Shown: one piece after another, positions 34,262 through 44,080 of the stretch
Layout of the letters: every line of letters begins with the position of its first letter
Numbering within the stretch: the first letter of the stretch is position 1
From: Exiguobacterium oxidotolerans JCM 12280
GTDB taxonomy: Bacteria; Bacillota; Bacilli; Exiguobacteriales; Exiguobacteriaceae
DNA: 64,000 bases
Assembly (NCBI RefSeq): GCF_000702625.1
Contig: NZ_JNIS01000001.1
Coordinates: forward strand, 2,422,001-2,486,000
Direction of reading: 5' to 3'
The notes under the pieces: generated by a model
The model's input: the letters and a program-made list of their open reading frames with translations, nothing else
Told to the model about the DNA's origin: nothing
Database searches by the model: none
Position numbers and translations under genes: made by a program

Positions 34262-36319
34262 ATGCGGAAAATAGGACTGTGGGTCAGCTTGCTGACGATT
34301 GGATTTTACATCATCGTGTCAACGATGATGTATGTGTCCGTTCGTCCGGAAGCTTTGGCGGCAGAAGCCTTCTCTATCGCGGAAGAAGATATCCGATCTC
34401 CTTTGACCATCGAAGACCGTGAAGCGACCAGACAGATTAAAGAAAATACGGTAGCTGCGATTGACAGTCAGTATACGGTCAAAAAAGAATATGCATCGCA
34501 ACAAATTGATAAGGTGGAACAACTCTTTGCGAGCTTAAAAGGTATAACGAAGGCGGAAGACATCGGACGGATTAAGCAGCGGCTTCGAAATACGGAAGCG
34601 GCTGATTTATTGAAAGATGATGAGTTACGTTTGCTTGCGACGTCTTCTACGTCCGTTCGGAGCACCACGCGTGACGCGGTGATTACGGCGATTGAAGAAG
34701 CAATGAAACAGCGAATTTCTTCTGAAGACGGAGAGTTAGCAGAAGCGCGTGAGAATGCACGGCTCGACATTGACCGAACACCATTATCTTTTTCATTAAA
34801 AGCGGTCAGCAAGGCATTAACGGATCAATTGATTGTCACGAACTACGTGTATGACCCTGAGAAGACCGAGCAATTGCGAAATCAAACGAGCGATAAAGTC
34901 GAACCTGTCATCATTTCTGAAGGCGAGGTTATCGTTAAGCGTGGTGAAGTGATTTCACAAGATGAATACCGTCAGCTTAAGCTTGTTGGATTGATCTCAG
35001 ACCGGAAGTCGTTCAAACCATTGTTAGGAACGTTACTTTTGAGTGGTTTAATGACGTTGCTGTTATATGGATTCATCGCTCGTTCAAATCTTCGGTACGC
35101 GAAGATGGGGAAAGTCCGTTTGTTTGGTCTTGTCTATCTTGTCGTGATTTTGCAACTTATCGTGACATACGGAATGGCGTTTTTAGCAGAGGATATCAAT
35201 CCTGTACTGTACTTGTTGACACCGACGGCATTCGCGGCACTCGTTTTACGAAATTTGCTGAATGAACGAATCGCCTTGGCCAGCACACTCTTTATGGCGC
35301 TTGCTGGAACATTTTTCTATAGCACGAATCAAAACTTCAGCTTTAACATTGCGATTTACTTAGTGATCGGCGGGCTCGTTGCGACTTTCTTTTTACAATC
35401 GAGCTTATCACGCCGACGGATTTTCTTGAGTAGTTTAGTGATTTCTGCTGCCAATATCGTTATCTTCTTTACCTTCTTATTGATGCGCAGTGGGCAACTC
35501 GAACTTCAGGAAACGTTAACTTTAGCGGCATTTGCAATTGCGAGCGGATTATTGAGTGCCATCTTCGCGATTGGTTTGTTACCGTTTTTAGAAATGACTT
35601 TCGGAATTTTGGCTCCGACACGGTTATTAGAACTGTTAAATCCCACGCATCCATTATTAAAGAAATTATTGGTCGAGGCACCAGGAACGTATCATCATAG
35701 TATGATGGTCGCAAATTTAGCTGAAACGGCATGTGAAGCAATCGGGGCCGATGGATTACTTGCACGAGTTGGTGCTTATTATCATGACCTTGGGAAAACC
35801 CGCCGTCCGCTTTATTTCATCGAAAATCAACATGGCCGTAATCCGCACGATCGGTTGACCCCGACCGAATCGGCGCGTGTTATTTTAGCGCATACGGATG
35901 ATGGAGTAGAACTATTGCAAGAAGCAAAAATGCCAGGGGCAATCGTCGCGATTTGCCAAGAGCACCATGGTACGTCGTTACTCCGCTACTTTTATGTGAA
36001 AGCAACGGAGCAAGGTGAAGTCAACGAAGCGGAATTCCGCTACAGTGGACCGAAACCACAGACACGAGAAGCGGCAGTCATCATGATTGTGGATTCGATT
36101 GAAGCAGCTGTCCGCTCGATGAAGTCTCCGACTGAAGAGGGGATTCGTGATCTTGTCTCGAAAATCATTCGAGAGAAGATGCTCGACGATCAATTCGCGG
36201 AATGTGACATTACGACGCGTGACATTTATCGTGTCGGGGAAAGTGCGTGTCACACGCTTTCGGGATTGTTTCACGAACGGATTGAATATCCTGAATTAAA
36301 GAAAGAGGAAACGAAATGA
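34262..36319 (+). CDS. pgpH: 7TM-HD phosphodiesterase PgpH (c-di-AMP)
   Basis: Membrane protein of 685 residues. An N-terminal helix (about 8-28), a large extracellular domain (about 30-255), seven membrane helices (about 258-450) and a cytosolic HD domain (about 470-640) appear in order. HD residues are visible: HHSMMVANLAE, YYHDLGKTRRP and EHHGTSLLRYF. PgpH degrades cyclic di-AMP to pApA, controlling potassium and osmotic homeostasis. AGGGGAAGGGGG precedes the ATG, and the stop overlaps the ybeY start. Confidence 0.95.
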   Translation: MRKIGLWVSLLTIGFYIIVSTMMYVSVRPEALAAEAFSIAEEDIRSPLTIEDREATRQIKENTVAAIDSQYTVKKEYASQQIDKVEQLFASLKGITKAEDIGRIKQRLRNTEAADLLKDDELRLLATSSTSVRSTTRDAVITAIEEAMKQRISSEDGELAEARENARLDIDRTPLSFSLKAVSKALTDQLIVTNYVYDPEKTEQLRNQTSDKVEPVIISEGEVIVKRGEVISQDEYRQLKLVGLISDRKSFKPLLGTLLLSGLMTLLLYGFIARSNLRYAKMGKVRLFGLVYLVVILQLIVTYGMAFLAEDINPVLYLLTPTAFAALVLRNLLNERIALASTLFMALAGTFFYSTNQNFSFNIAIYLVIGGLVATFFLQSSLSRRRIFLSSLVISAANIVIFFTFLLMRSGQLELQETLTLAAFAIASGLLSAIFAIGLLPFLEMTFGILAPTRLLELLNPTHPLLKKLLVEAPGTYHHSMMVANLAETACEAIGADGLLARVGAYYHDLGKTRRPLYFIENQHGRNPHDRLTPTESARVILAHTDDGVELLQEAKMPGAIVAICQEHHGTSLLRYFYVKATEQGEVNEAEFRYSGPKPQTREAAVIMIVDSIEAAVRSMKSPTEEGIRDLVSKIIREKMLDDQFAECDITTRDIYRVGESACHTLSGLFHERIEYPELKKEETK

Positions 36320-36792
36320 ATACTTATATGACTGACGAGGGAAACTTATTGAGCGAGGAACAGCAACGCTTAGTCGAATCGATTCTTATTTATACTGCGA
36401 AACAAGAAGAAGTCGAAGTCAATAGTGAGCTGTCCGTCACATTCGTGACGAATGAAGAGATTCGAGAAATCAATCGCGATTGGCGCGGGAAGGATCAAGC
36501 GACGGACGTCATTTCGTTTGCGATGGATGAGCTCGGAGAAGATGAAATTGACTTTCAATTACTAGAAGACGAACCCGTTGTGCTCGGGGATTTAATCATT
36601 TCCGTCGAACGGTGTCGGGAACAAGCGGCTGAATATGGAAATCGGTTTGAACGGGAACTTGGTTTTCTAGCCGTCCATGGTTTTTTACATCTGTTAGGGT
36701 ATGATCACATCGAAAAGGCAGATGAAGAAGTCATGACAAAACGTCAGGAGGAAATTCTACATCACTTCGAGTTGTATCGAGGCGAGTTGTGA
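36316..36792 (+). CDS. ybeY: Endoribonuclease YbeY
   Basis: Single-strand RNase of 158 residues for 16S rRNA 3'-end maturation and ribosome quality control. Conserved segments are LSVTFVTNEEIREINRDWRGKDQATDVISF and the zinc motif HGFLHLLGYDH (three histidines). ATGA overlap with pgpH and GTGA overlap with dgkA mark tight coupling. Normal length. Confidence 0.96.
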   Translation: MNTYMTDEGNLLSEEQQRLVESILIYTAKQEEVEVNSELSVTFVTNEEIREINRDWRGKDQATDVISFAMDELGEDEIDFQLLEDEPVVLGDLIISVERCREQAAEYGNRFERELGFLAVHGFLHLLGYDHIEKADEEVMTKRQEEILHHFELYRGEL

Positions 36793-37139
36793 AGTCCTGG
36801 TGGGTTCCGTTTGTCCATGCGCTAGCGGGCATCCGGCAAGCCGTTCGAGAAGAACGACATATGAAAGTTCATTTTGTTCTCGGACTAATCGTCACGATTG
36901 CAGCATTTTACTTCCCACTTTCGTCCGTTGAACGTGCCATCTTATTTTTAACGATCGGTACCGTTCTAGGTGCGGAAATGCTGAATACAGCTTTTGAAAG
37001 AACGGTCGATTTAGTGACGAAAGAGTGGCATCCGTTAGCCAAGGCGGCAAAAGACATCGCGAGCGGTGCAGTTTTAGTGTTGGCGCTTACATCAATTGTG
37101 ATTGCACTATGCATCTTCGTCCCATATTTGGTACAATAA
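36789..37139 (+). CDS. dgkA: Undecaprenol/diacylglycerol kinase
   Basis: Small membrane kinase of 116 residues with three hydrophobic helices. An amphipathic N-terminus with GIRQAVREERHMKVHF is followed by the family motif EMLNTAFERTVDLV, which carries the catalytic Glu and metal ligands, and a final TM helix. In Gram-positives this enzyme phosphorylates undecaprenol for wall-lipid recycling. The start is GTG 36789, overlapping the ybeY stop. Confidence 0.92.
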   Translation: MKSWWVPFVHALAGIRQAVREERHMKVHFVLGLIVTIAAFYFPLSSVERAILFLTIGTVLGAEMLNTAFERTVDLVTKEWHPLAKAAKDIASGAVLVLALTSIVIALCIFVPYLVQ

Positions 37140-37188
37140 GAATCCGGCCTTTTTTGGCCAACAAAGTTGCTAAAAGGGGAAAAATGAC

Positions 37189-37587
37189 ATGAAAACAGAA
37201 CAATTACTCGAACAAGCTAAAATTGCACGCGAAAAAGCGTACGTTCCATATTCGAAGTTCCAAGTCGGAGCTGCTCTCTTAACAAAAGACGGACAAGTCT
37301 TCCACGGGTGTAACATCGAAAACGCTGCTTACGGTCTCTGCAACTGTGCAGAGCGGACGGCAGTCTTCTCAGCATGGGCACAAGATGCACGTGAATACGC
37401 AGCGATGGCTGTCGTAGCAGACACGGAAGGTCCAGTAGCACCATGCGGACAATGCCGCCAAGTCCTATTTGAAATGTGTGATGCAGATATGCCAATCTAC
37501 TTGACGAACTTAACAGGTGACGTCACAGAAACAACCGTTGGCGCATTGTTACCAGGTGCGTTCACGAAGGGAGATCTCAATGTTTAA
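37189..37587 (+). CDS. cdd: Cytidine deaminase
   Basis: Zinc enzyme of 132 residues that deaminates cytidine and deoxycytidine to uridine forms in pyrimidine salvage. Visible are [12 protein letters not shown], the cysteine and glutamate of [19 protein letters not shown] (zinc ligand plus proton shuttle), and [11 protein letters not shown] with two further zinc cysteines: a tetrameric three-Cys type. Its 3' end overlaps the era start by eight bases. Confidence 0.96.
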   Translation: MKTEQLLEQAKIAREKAYVPYSKFQVGAALLTKDGQVFHGCNIENAAYGLCNCAERTAVFSAWAQDAREYAAMAVVADTEGPVAPCGQCRQVLFEMCDADMPIYLTNLTGDVTETTVGALLPGAFTKGDLNV

Positions 37588-38488
37588 AGAAGGATTTAAA
37601 TCGGGATTCGTCTCGATCATCGGTCGTCCGAATGTCGGGAAATCGACGTTTTTGAACCGTGTCATCGGTCAAAAAATTGCAATCATGTCAGATAAGCCAC
37701 AGACGACACGAAACAAGATTCAAGGTGTCTACACAACGGATGATGTGCAGACGGTCTTCATCGATACGCCAGGAATTCATAAACCAAAGCATAAGCTCGG
37801 TGACTTCATGATGAAAGTTGCGACAAACGCTTTGCGTGAAGTCGATGCAATTCTCTTCATGATTAACGTGACGGAGCCAAAAGGAAAAGGTGACGATTTC
37901 ATCATCGAGAAGTTGAAAGGGCTTGATACGCCGATCATTCTCGTCATGAACAAGGTCGACTTGATTCATCCGAATGACATTCCGCCAATCATTGAGTCGT
38001 ATAAAGATGAATTAGAGTTTGCAGCGGTCGTGCCGATTTCTGCTCTTCAAGGTAATAATGTTGAACCACTCCTCGGTGAGGTTGCAAAACTCTTACCAGA
38101 AGGACCGATGTATTATCCGGCTGATCAAGTAACGGATCATCCGGAACGCTTTATTATCTCGGAAATGATTCGCGAAAAAGTCTTACAAAAAACACGAGAC
38201 GAAGTACCACATTCGATCGCAGTTGCGATTGATCAAATCAAAACACGTGAGGACGGCAACATGGTCGACGTCCACGCGACGATTTTAATCGAACGTGATT
38301 CGCAAAAAGGGATCATCATCGGGAAGCGCGGAGCACTTCTGAAAGAAATCGGGTCTGAAGCACGGACGGACATCGAAATGCTTCTCGGAACGAAAGTCTA
38401 CTTGAACCTATGGGTCAAAGTGCAAAAAGACTGGCGTAACAAAGCCGGACAATTGCGTGAACTCGGCTTCCGCGACGATGAGTATTAA
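37580..38488 (+). CDS. era: GTPase Era
   Basis: Ribosome assembly GTPase of 302 residues that binds the 16S rRNA 3' end. G1 GRPNVGKST is near residue 15, G3 [13 protein letters not shown] near 60, and G4 NKVD near 122. A C-terminal KH domain holds [18 protein letters not shown]. The start is ATG 37580 inside cdd, after AAGGGAGA; the open frame extends 21 codons further back within cdd. Confidence 0.97.
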   Translation: MFKEGFKSGFVSIIGRPNVGKSTFLNRVIGQKIAIMSDKPQTTRNKIQGVYTTDDVQTVFIDTPGIHKPKHKLGDFMMKVATNALREVDAILFMINVTEPKGKGDDFIIEKLKGLDTPIILVMNKVDLIHPNDIPPIIESYKDELEFAAVVPISALQGNNVEPLLGEVAKLLPEGPMYYPADQVTDHPERFIISEMIREKVLQKTRDEVPHSIAVAIDQIKTREDGNMVDVHATILIERDSQKGIIIGKRGALLKEIGSEARTDIEMLLGTKVYLNLWVKVQKDWRNKAGQLRELGFRDDEY

Positions 38489-38491
38489 GCG

Positions 38492-39241
38492 ATGATTGAT
38501 AAGGCGGAAGGGCTCGTATTACGAACGGTCGTGTATGGTGAATCGAATAAAATCATCACGTTGCTGACGCGTGAATACGGAAAGCTCGCCGTCATGGCTC
38601 GTGGTGCGAAGAAACCGGGTAGCCGATTTAATGCAGCAAGTCAGCCGTTTATTCGAGCGGTCTATGTCTACCCGAGGTCACGTGGACTCGGTCAATTAAA
38701 ATCAGCGGATGTCATCACCGGGTATTCACATATCCGGCAAGATGTCCTCTTGATGTCATATGCGATGTACCTGCTCGAACTTGCGGATAAGGCACTTGAC
38801 GAACGCGTCGCCTATCCGACGCTCTATGATTTATTCGTCGACGGACTGGAGGCGATGGACGAAGGACTTGATCCGGATGTCGTATCGTTCATTGTTGAAT
38901 TACGCTTGTTGCGTCATCTTGGTATCGCTCCGCACTTAAACGGCTGTACGATTTGCGGGAGTACGGAAGCACCTTTCGCCTTTTCGCTGAACCATGGCGG
39001 ACTGCTCTGTAAGCGCCATCGTCATGAAGATGAGTATGCCGTATTCTTGCAGGAGTCAGTTGCAAAGATGCTCTATGTCTTTTCCGTCTATGATTTTTCA
39101 CGGATCGGGACGGTCACGGTCAAGCCGGAAACGAAACGATTACTGCGTCAAATCATGGATGCCTACATGGAACGATATAGTGGACTTCGGTTACGATCGA
39201 AGCGTGTTCTCGATCAATTGCTCAACCTTGAGAATGATTGA
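38492..39241 (+). CDS. recO: DNA repair protein RecO
   Basis: Recombination mediator of 249 residues loading RecA onto SSB-coated DNA. The N-terminal OB-fold starts with AEGLVLRTVVYGESNKIITLLTREYGKLAV, followed by the helical domain and a zinc-like cluster with CTICGS and GGLLCKRH. The ATG is three bases after the era stop. The stop codon lies inside the -35 region of the T-box promoter. Confidence 0.94.
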   Translation: MIDKAEGLVLRTVVYGESNKIITLLTREYGKLAVMARGAKKPGSRFNAASQPFIRAVYVYPRSRGLGQLKSADVITGYSHIRQDVLLMSYAMYLLELADKALDERVAYPTLYDLFVDGLEAMDEGLDPDVVSFIVELRLLRHLGIAPHLNGCTICGSTEAPFAFSLNHGGLLCKRHRHEDEYAVFLQESVAKMLYVFSVYDFSRIGTVTVKPETKRLLRQIMDAYMERYSGLRLRSKRVLDQLLNLEND

Positions 39242-39267
39242 CAGACTACGCGTACGTTCGGTAGAAT
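39238..39267 (+). promoter_or_regulatory. Sigma-A promoter of the glyQS T-box leader
   Basis: TTGACA, 18 bases, TAGAAT. The -35 hexamer overlaps the recO TGA stop, so the leader starts right after recO. Confidence 0.8.
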
Positions 39268-39295
39268 AAGTGCGGAAGAACTAACTAAACGAACA

Positions 39296-39489
39296 CGATG
39301 AGAAAAAGGAGTAGCACCTCCTCTTCATTCAAGCGATTCCAGGATAGTGTGAGCTGGATATGAAACGGGTGTGAACGGCATTTTTGAGTGTTCCCGTAAA
39401 AGAGTGGCATGCTACGCATGCAAGTAGGGTGGAACCGCGGGCTTGTCTCGTCCCTATGTACAACCATGTTGTACATAGGGACGTTTTTG
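39296..39489 (+). promoter_or_regulatory. Glycine T-box riboswitch of glyQS
   Basis: Leader RNA sensing uncharged tRNA-Gly. It shows the stem I start with GATGAG and an AGTAG-like box, the specifier region GTGTGAACGGCATTTTTGAG with the glycine codon GGC at 39377-39379, and the T-box sequence GGGTGGAACCGCG at 39427-39439. The intrinsic terminator CGTCCCTATGTACAA/TTGTACATAGGGACG at 39449-39482 is followed by T residues. Uncharged tRNA should favour the antiterminator and read-through into glyQ. Confidence 0.93.
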
Positions 39490-39520
39490 TGTTTCCTTAT
39501 AAATTTTGGAGGTGGATCTC

Positions 39521-40417
39521 TTGAAAATGACAGTACAAGACATGATTTTGACGTTACAGAAATTTTGGGCGGAACAAGGTTGTTTGACGATGCAAGCATA
39601 TGATGTAGAAAAAGGTGCCGGGACGATGAACCCGATGACATTCTTACGGAGCTTAGGACCAGAACCGTGGAACGTTTGTTATACAGAGCCGTCACGTCGC
39701 CCGGCTGACGGACGATACGGGGAAAACCCGAACCGGTTGTATCAACATCATCAATTCCAAGTCATCATGAAACCGTCTCCTGACAACATTCAGGAACTCT
39801 ACTTACAAAGTCTAGAACTCCTCGGGATCAATCCGCTTGAACACGACATTCGTTTTGTCGAAGACAACTGGGAAAACCCGACGTTTGGTGCAGCAGGTCT
39901 TGGCTGGGAAGTCTGGTTGAACGGGATGGAAATCACGCAATTCACATATTTCCAGCAAGTCGGTGGAATTGAGTGTAATCCGATTGCAGTGGAAATCACG
40001 TATGGTATCGAGCGTCTCGCGTCGTACATTCAAGATGTCGAAAGTGTCTTTGATTTAGTCTGGACAGACGGGTTCCGCTATGGCGATATCTTCTATCAAC
40101 CAGAATTCGAACATTCCAAATATACGTTCGAGACATCAGATGTTGATTTGCTGTTCACATTGTTTGATCAGTATGAAAAAGAAGCGAACCGGGCGCTCGA
40201 TGAAAACCTCGTGTTCCCGGCATATGACTACATCTTAAAATGCTCACATACCTTTAATTTGCTCGATGCAAAAGGAGCGATTTCCGTGACGGAACGGACA
40301 GGATTCATCCACCGTGTCCGGAACATGTCGCGCCGTTGTGCTCAAAGTTTCATCGAAGAGCGGGAACGTTTAGGTTTCCCATTGATTAAATCGAAAGCTG
40401 GTGAATCACATGCATGA
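39521..40417 (+). CDS. glyQ: Glycyl-tRNA synthetase alpha subunit
   Basis: Catalytic alpha subunit of about 298 residues of the bacterial alpha2-beta2 class II enzyme. Typical segments are [19 protein letters not shown], the motif region [28 protein letters not shown], and [17 protein letters not shown]. The start is TTG 39521, 8 bases after GGAGG; ATG 39527 is an alternative. Controlled by the T-box directly upstream and overlapping glyS at its end. Confidence 0.95.
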   Translation: MKMTVQDMILTLQKFWAEQGCLTMQAYDVEKGAGTMNPMTFLRSLGPEPWNVCYTEPSRRPADGRYGENPNRLYQHHQFQVIMKPSPDNIQELYLQSLELLGINPLEHDIRFVEDNWENPTFGAAGLGWEVWLNGMEITQFTYFQQVGGIECNPIAVEITYGIERLASYIQDVESVFDLVWTDGFRYGDIFYQPEFEHSKYTFETSDVDLLFTLFDQYEKEANRALDENLVFPAYDYILKCSHTFNLLDAKGAISVTERTGFIHRVRNMSRRCAQSFIEERERLGFPLIKSKAGESHA

Positions 40418-42470
40418 ATTATTACTTGAAATCGGTCTCGAAGAAATGCCGGCACGCTTCGTCTTGCAGTCTGAAACACAACTGAAGGAACGTGTAACGA
40501 CATTTTTGACAGAAGTACGGATTACATTTGATACAGTCGAAGCCTTTTCAACACCGCGCCGTCTCGCTGTTCTCGTTAAAGGAATCTCGGAACGCCAAAC
40601 GGATTTGGAAGAAACGTTAAAAGGACCAGCTAAACGAATCGCGCAAGATGCGGACGGGAACTGGACGAAAGCGGCGGAAGGATTTGCTCGTGGAAAAGGA
40701 TTGACGACAGATGATCTATTCCTTGGTGAAGAAAAAGGAGTCGAATACATCTATGCGACGCGTAAGGAAGCAGGACAAGAAACAGCGACGTTATTGACGG
40801 GGCTAAAACAAGTCATCGAAGCGATGAACTTCCCGAAAAACATGCGCTGGAGTACACAACCGCTCCGTTACATGCGTCCAATCCGTTGGTTGATTGCCTT
40901 ACTTGACGATCAAGTCATTCCGTTTGAAGTCGCATCAGTCGAAACAGGACGGACGTCACGTGGGCATCGTTTCCTCGGTCAAGACATCACGATTTTACGA
41001 CCGAATGCGTATGTTGAAGCATTGGCTGGTGAGCATGTCATCGTCAGTTATGCAGCACGCCGCCAGATGATTGAAGAACAAATCGAAGCACTAGCACAAT
41101 CAGAACAATTCGAAGTGCCAATCGATGCGTCACTGCTTGAAGAAGTAACGAACCTCGTCGAATATCCAACTGCCTTATTCGGTGCGTTTGACGAAGCGTA
41201 CCTTGAATTGCCGGAAGAAGTCTTAATCACGACGATGAAAGAGCACCAACGCTACTTCCCTGTCAAACGTGACGGCACGTTACTGCATTATTTCGTGACG
41301 GTGCGTAACGGGAACGCGCAACACATCGAGAACGTCGCCCGCGGAAATGAAAAAGTCATTCGTGCCCGTCTTGCCGATGCGCAATTCTTCTACGAAGAAG
41401 ATAAGAAAGCGGATATCGACGCACAGGCAGCCCGTCTCGACAAAATCGTCTTCCATGAAAAACTTGGAACGACAGGTGAAAAAGTTCGCCGCGTCCGTGA
41501 GATGGCGCTTGCGCTTGCCGACCGCTTCTCAGCCGACAGAACGAAAGTCGATCGTGCCGGTCATATCTATAAATTCGATCTCGTCAGTCAGATGGTCTAT
41601 GAGTTCACGGAGCTCCAAGGTTTGATGGGCGAGCGGTATGCCAACATGAAACAAGAAGATAAGGAAGTCGCAGCAGCGATTCGCGAGCACTATATGCCAC
41701 GCTTCGCTGGAGATGAAAGTCCGGCGACACCAACCGGGACGCTACTTGCCGTCGTCGATAAGTTGGACAGCGTCGCTGGCTTCTTCGGTGTTGGTATGAT
41801 TCCAAGCGGTTCTGCCGATCCGTATGCGTTACGCCGCCAGGCTCAAGGAATCGTTCAAATCCTCGCGGACCGTACTATTCAAATGACACTCGTTGAACTG
41901 ATTGATTTCGTCGTGACAGCTCAAATTAAAGCAGGTCTTTATCAGGCAGATGCAGAATCAGTAAAAGTGGCGATGCAAGAATTCTTCAGTCAACGCCTCA
42001 AGTTCCGTTTGTCGGAAAAAGGCTATCGTCATGACGTCGTTGAAGCAGCACTTCAACTTGACATGACGGTTGGAGCGAATGAAAAACGAGCAGCAATGCT
42101 TGAAGCGGCGACGCAACGGGACACATTCAAGAAAACAGTCGAACAGTTGAGTCGTGTACTCAACATCTCGAAAAAGGCGGAAACGGTCGTCACTATCAAT
42201 CCGGAGCTCTTTGAAAATGAAGCGGAACGTACTTTACATGAACAAATCGAACAGGTCATTCCTCAAGTCGCAGCGGCAGTAGAGCAATCTGATTTTGAAA
42301 CAGCGATGGGCGCACTTGAATCAACGGTTCCAGCCATTACAGCCTATTTTGATGGGACGATGATCATGGCAGAAGACGATGCGATTCGAGCGAACCGTTT
42401 AAGCGAAATGAAACGTTTCGCGGACGCGATTCAAGCGGTCGCACGATTCAATGCACTCACTTTAGTGTAA
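40410..42470 (+). CDS. glyS: Glycyl-tRNA synthetase beta subunit
   Basis: Beta subunit of 686 residues providing tRNA binding. It starts [18 protein letters not shown], and contains [38 protein letters not shown]-like [23 protein letters not shown], and a C-terminal anticodon-binding domain with [11 protein letters not shown]. The start is taken as ATG 40410 rather than the upstream GTG 40401, because the family starts close to LLLEIG. Overlaps glyQ by eight bases. Confidence 0.96.
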   Translation: MHELLLEIGLEEMPARFVLQSETQLKERVTTFLTEVRITFDTVEAFSTPRRLAVLVKGISERQTDLEETLKGPAKRIAQDADGNWTKAAEGFARGKGLTTDDLFLGEEKGVEYIYATRKEAGQETATLLTGLKQVIEAMNFPKNMRWSTQPLRYMRPIRWLIALLDDQVIPFEVASVETGRTSRGHRFLGQDITILRPNAYVEALAGEHVIVSYAARRQMIEEQIEALAQSEQFEVPIDASLLEEVTNLVEYPTALFGAFDEAYLELPEEVLITTMKEHQRYFPVKRDGTLLHYFVTVRNGNAQHIENVARGNEKVIRARLADAQFFYEEDKKADIDAQAARLDKIVFHEKLGTTGEKVRRVREMALALADRFSADRTKVDRAGHIYKFDLVSQMVYEFTELQGLMGERYANMKQEDKEVAAAIREHYMPRFAGDESPATPTGTLLAVVDKLDSVAGFFGVGMIPSGSADPYALRRQAQGIVQILADRTIQMTLVELIDFVVTAQIKAGLYQADAESVKVAMQEFFSQRLKFRLSEKGYRHDVVEAALQLDMTVGANEKRAAMLEAATQRDTFKKTVEQLSRVLNISKKAETVVTINPELFENEAERTLHEQIEQVIPQVAAAVEQSDFETAMGALESTVPAITAYFDGTMIMAEDDAIRANRLSEMKRFADAIQAVARFNALTLV

Positions 42471-42489
42471 ACAAAGGACGGATGAGCCG

Positions 42490-43119
42490 ATGAAGTTAAA
42501 TGAACGGCAGAAAAAGATACTCCAAATCGTCAAGGAAAATGGTCCGATCACAGGAGAGCAAATTGCGTCCGAGCTCTCCTTGACGCGGGCGACATTACGA
42601 CCAGACCTTTCGATTTTGACGATGACAGGAATGCTCGAAGCGCGTCCGCGCGTCGGGTATATGTATGTTGGTAAAAAGAACGCCTCGATGCTTCATGAGA
42701 AACTCGACACGTTGACAGTCGGTGAGTTCATGTCGTCTGCTAAGGTGATTCATGAGAGTATGACCGTTTACGACGCAATCGTTCACTTATTCTTAGAAGA
42801 TGTCGGTTCGCTCTTCGTCGTTGGCAATGACCATGCACTCGTCGGTGTCTTATCGCGAAAAGACTTTTTACGAGCTGCGATCGGGAACCAAGAACTCGAT
42901 TCATTGCCCGTTAATATCATTATGACGCGGATGCCGAACTTGACAGTATGTGAGAAAACGGAAACATTGATCGGAGCCGGGATGAAGTTGATCGAAAAAC
43001 AAATCGACTCGATGCCTGTCGTTGAAAACAGTGATGGCATCCTGAAAGTCGTCGGACGGATGACGAAGACGAACATGACGAAAGTACTGGTCGCGTTAGC
43101 AAGAGATGAAGAAATTTAA
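42490..43119 (+). CDS. ccpN: Transcriptional repressor CcpN
   Basis: Regulator of 209 residues: an N-terminal winged helix (LNERQKKILQIVKENGPITGEQIASELS, about 3-60) and two CBS domains (about 75-205) that bind nucleotides. In Bacillus, CcpN represses gluconeogenic genes (gapB, pckA) when glycolytic carbon is present. Its location between glyS and yqfL is the conserved one and supports the assignment over generic CBS regulators. Confidence 0.92.
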   Translation: MKLNERQKKILQIVKENGPITGEQIASELSLTRATLRPDLSILTMTGMLEARPRVGYMYVGKKNASMLHEKLDTLTVGEFMSSAKVIHESMTVYDAIVHLFLEDVGSLFVVGNDHALVGVLSRKDFLRAAIGNQELDSLPVNIIMTRMPNLTVCEKTETLIGAGMKLIEKQIDSMPVVENSDGILKVVGRMTKTNMTKVLVALARDEEI

Positions 43120-43133
43120 GAGGAGGCTCACAG

Positions 43134-43943
43134 ATGAGACAACGTATTTATGTAGTCAGTGATTCAGTGGGTGAAACGTGTGAACTTGTTGTTCGTGCAG
43201 CAGCGATTCAATTTCCGGAGCGGGCGATTGAAACGGTCCGGATCCCATTCGTCGATGACGATCAAGTGATTTATGATCTCGTCTTGCATGCGAAAGAAGA
43301 GCGAGCGACGATCGTTTATACGATCGTCCATGCGAAGCACCGTCGTTTGCTTGCGGAGACGGCGAAGGCCCACGAAGTCGAAGCGATCGACTTACTTGGA
43401 CCGCTGCTTGATACGATGGAAGACCGACTCGGGATGCAACCGAAAGAAGAGCCAGGGTTAATTTATCGTTTGGATGAGGAATACTTCCGGAAAATCGAAG
43501 CCGTCGAATTCGCCGTGAAGTATGATGACGGTCGGGATCCACGTGGCATCAAACGGGCTGATATCGTCTTGATTGGTGTCTCACGAACGTCGAAGACTCC
43601 TCTCTCACAATACCTTGCTTTGAAACGGTACAAAGTTGCGAATGTTCCTCTCGTCCCGGAATCCGTACCACCAGAAGAACTTTTCGATATTCCGAAAGAA
43701 AAGTGTTTCGGATTATTGATTTCTCCTGAGAAGTTGATTGATATCCGGATGGAACGGTTACGTTCGCTTGGTTTGAAACCGGAAGCCGCCTACGCACAAA
43801 TCGATCGCATCAATCGTGAACTTGATTATGCGAAAAAATTGTATGAGCGGATTGGGTGTCAAATCATCGATGTGACGAATAAGGCAGTTGAAGAAACAGC
43901 GAACTTGATTTTGACGGGAATTTCAGGAAAGGCGCATGACTAG
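43134..43943 (+). CDS. yqfL: PPDK regulatory protein-like kinase/phosphorylase (YqfL)
   Basis: Protein of 269 residues of the DUF299 family; characterised members phosphorylate and dephosphorylate pyruvate, phosphate dikinase or PEP synthase, using ADP. It opens RIYVVSDSVGETCELVVRAA, has the P-loop-like VLIGVSRTSKTPLSQYLA near residue 148, and FGLLISPEKLIDIRMERL. In Bacillus, YqfL modulates CcpN activity, and the two genes are adjacent here. GAGGAGG lies before the ATG. Confidence 0.92.
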   Translation: MRQRIYVVSDSVGETCELVVRAAAIQFPERAIETVRIPFVDDDQVIYDLVLHAKEERATIVYTIVHAKHRRLLAETAKAHEVEAIDLLGPLLDTMEDRLGMQPKEEPGLIYRLDEEYFRKIEAVEFAVKYDDGRDPRGIKRADIVLIGVSRTSKTPLSQYLALKRYKVANVPLVPESVPPEELFDIPKEKCFGLLISPEKLIDIRMERLRSLGLKPEAAYAQIDRINRELDYAKKLYERIGCQIIDVTNKAVEETANLILTGISGKAHD

Positions 43944-44004
43944 TCAAGAAAGTACTTGCGTAGTATACTAGTCTAGCTGATAAATGAGATGATGCAATTT
44001 TTCC

Positions 44005-44038
44005 AATGAAACGGAACGAGTATTCGTTCCGTTTCATT
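44005..44038 (+). promoter_or_regulatory. Stem-loop between yqfL and dnaG
   Basis: A 15-bp perfect stem (AATGAAACGGAACGA and complement) around GTAT, without a following T run. It sits 43 bases before the dnaG start and may be an RNA-processing or stability element. Confidence 0.6.
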
Positions 44039-44080
44039 GCGGGTATATACAAAAGAGTTCAAAAAGAGGAGGTGGGACGA

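Noticed and set aside
40406-40750. 114-codon frame antisense to glyS
   Set aside because: Shadow of a strongly conserved gene.
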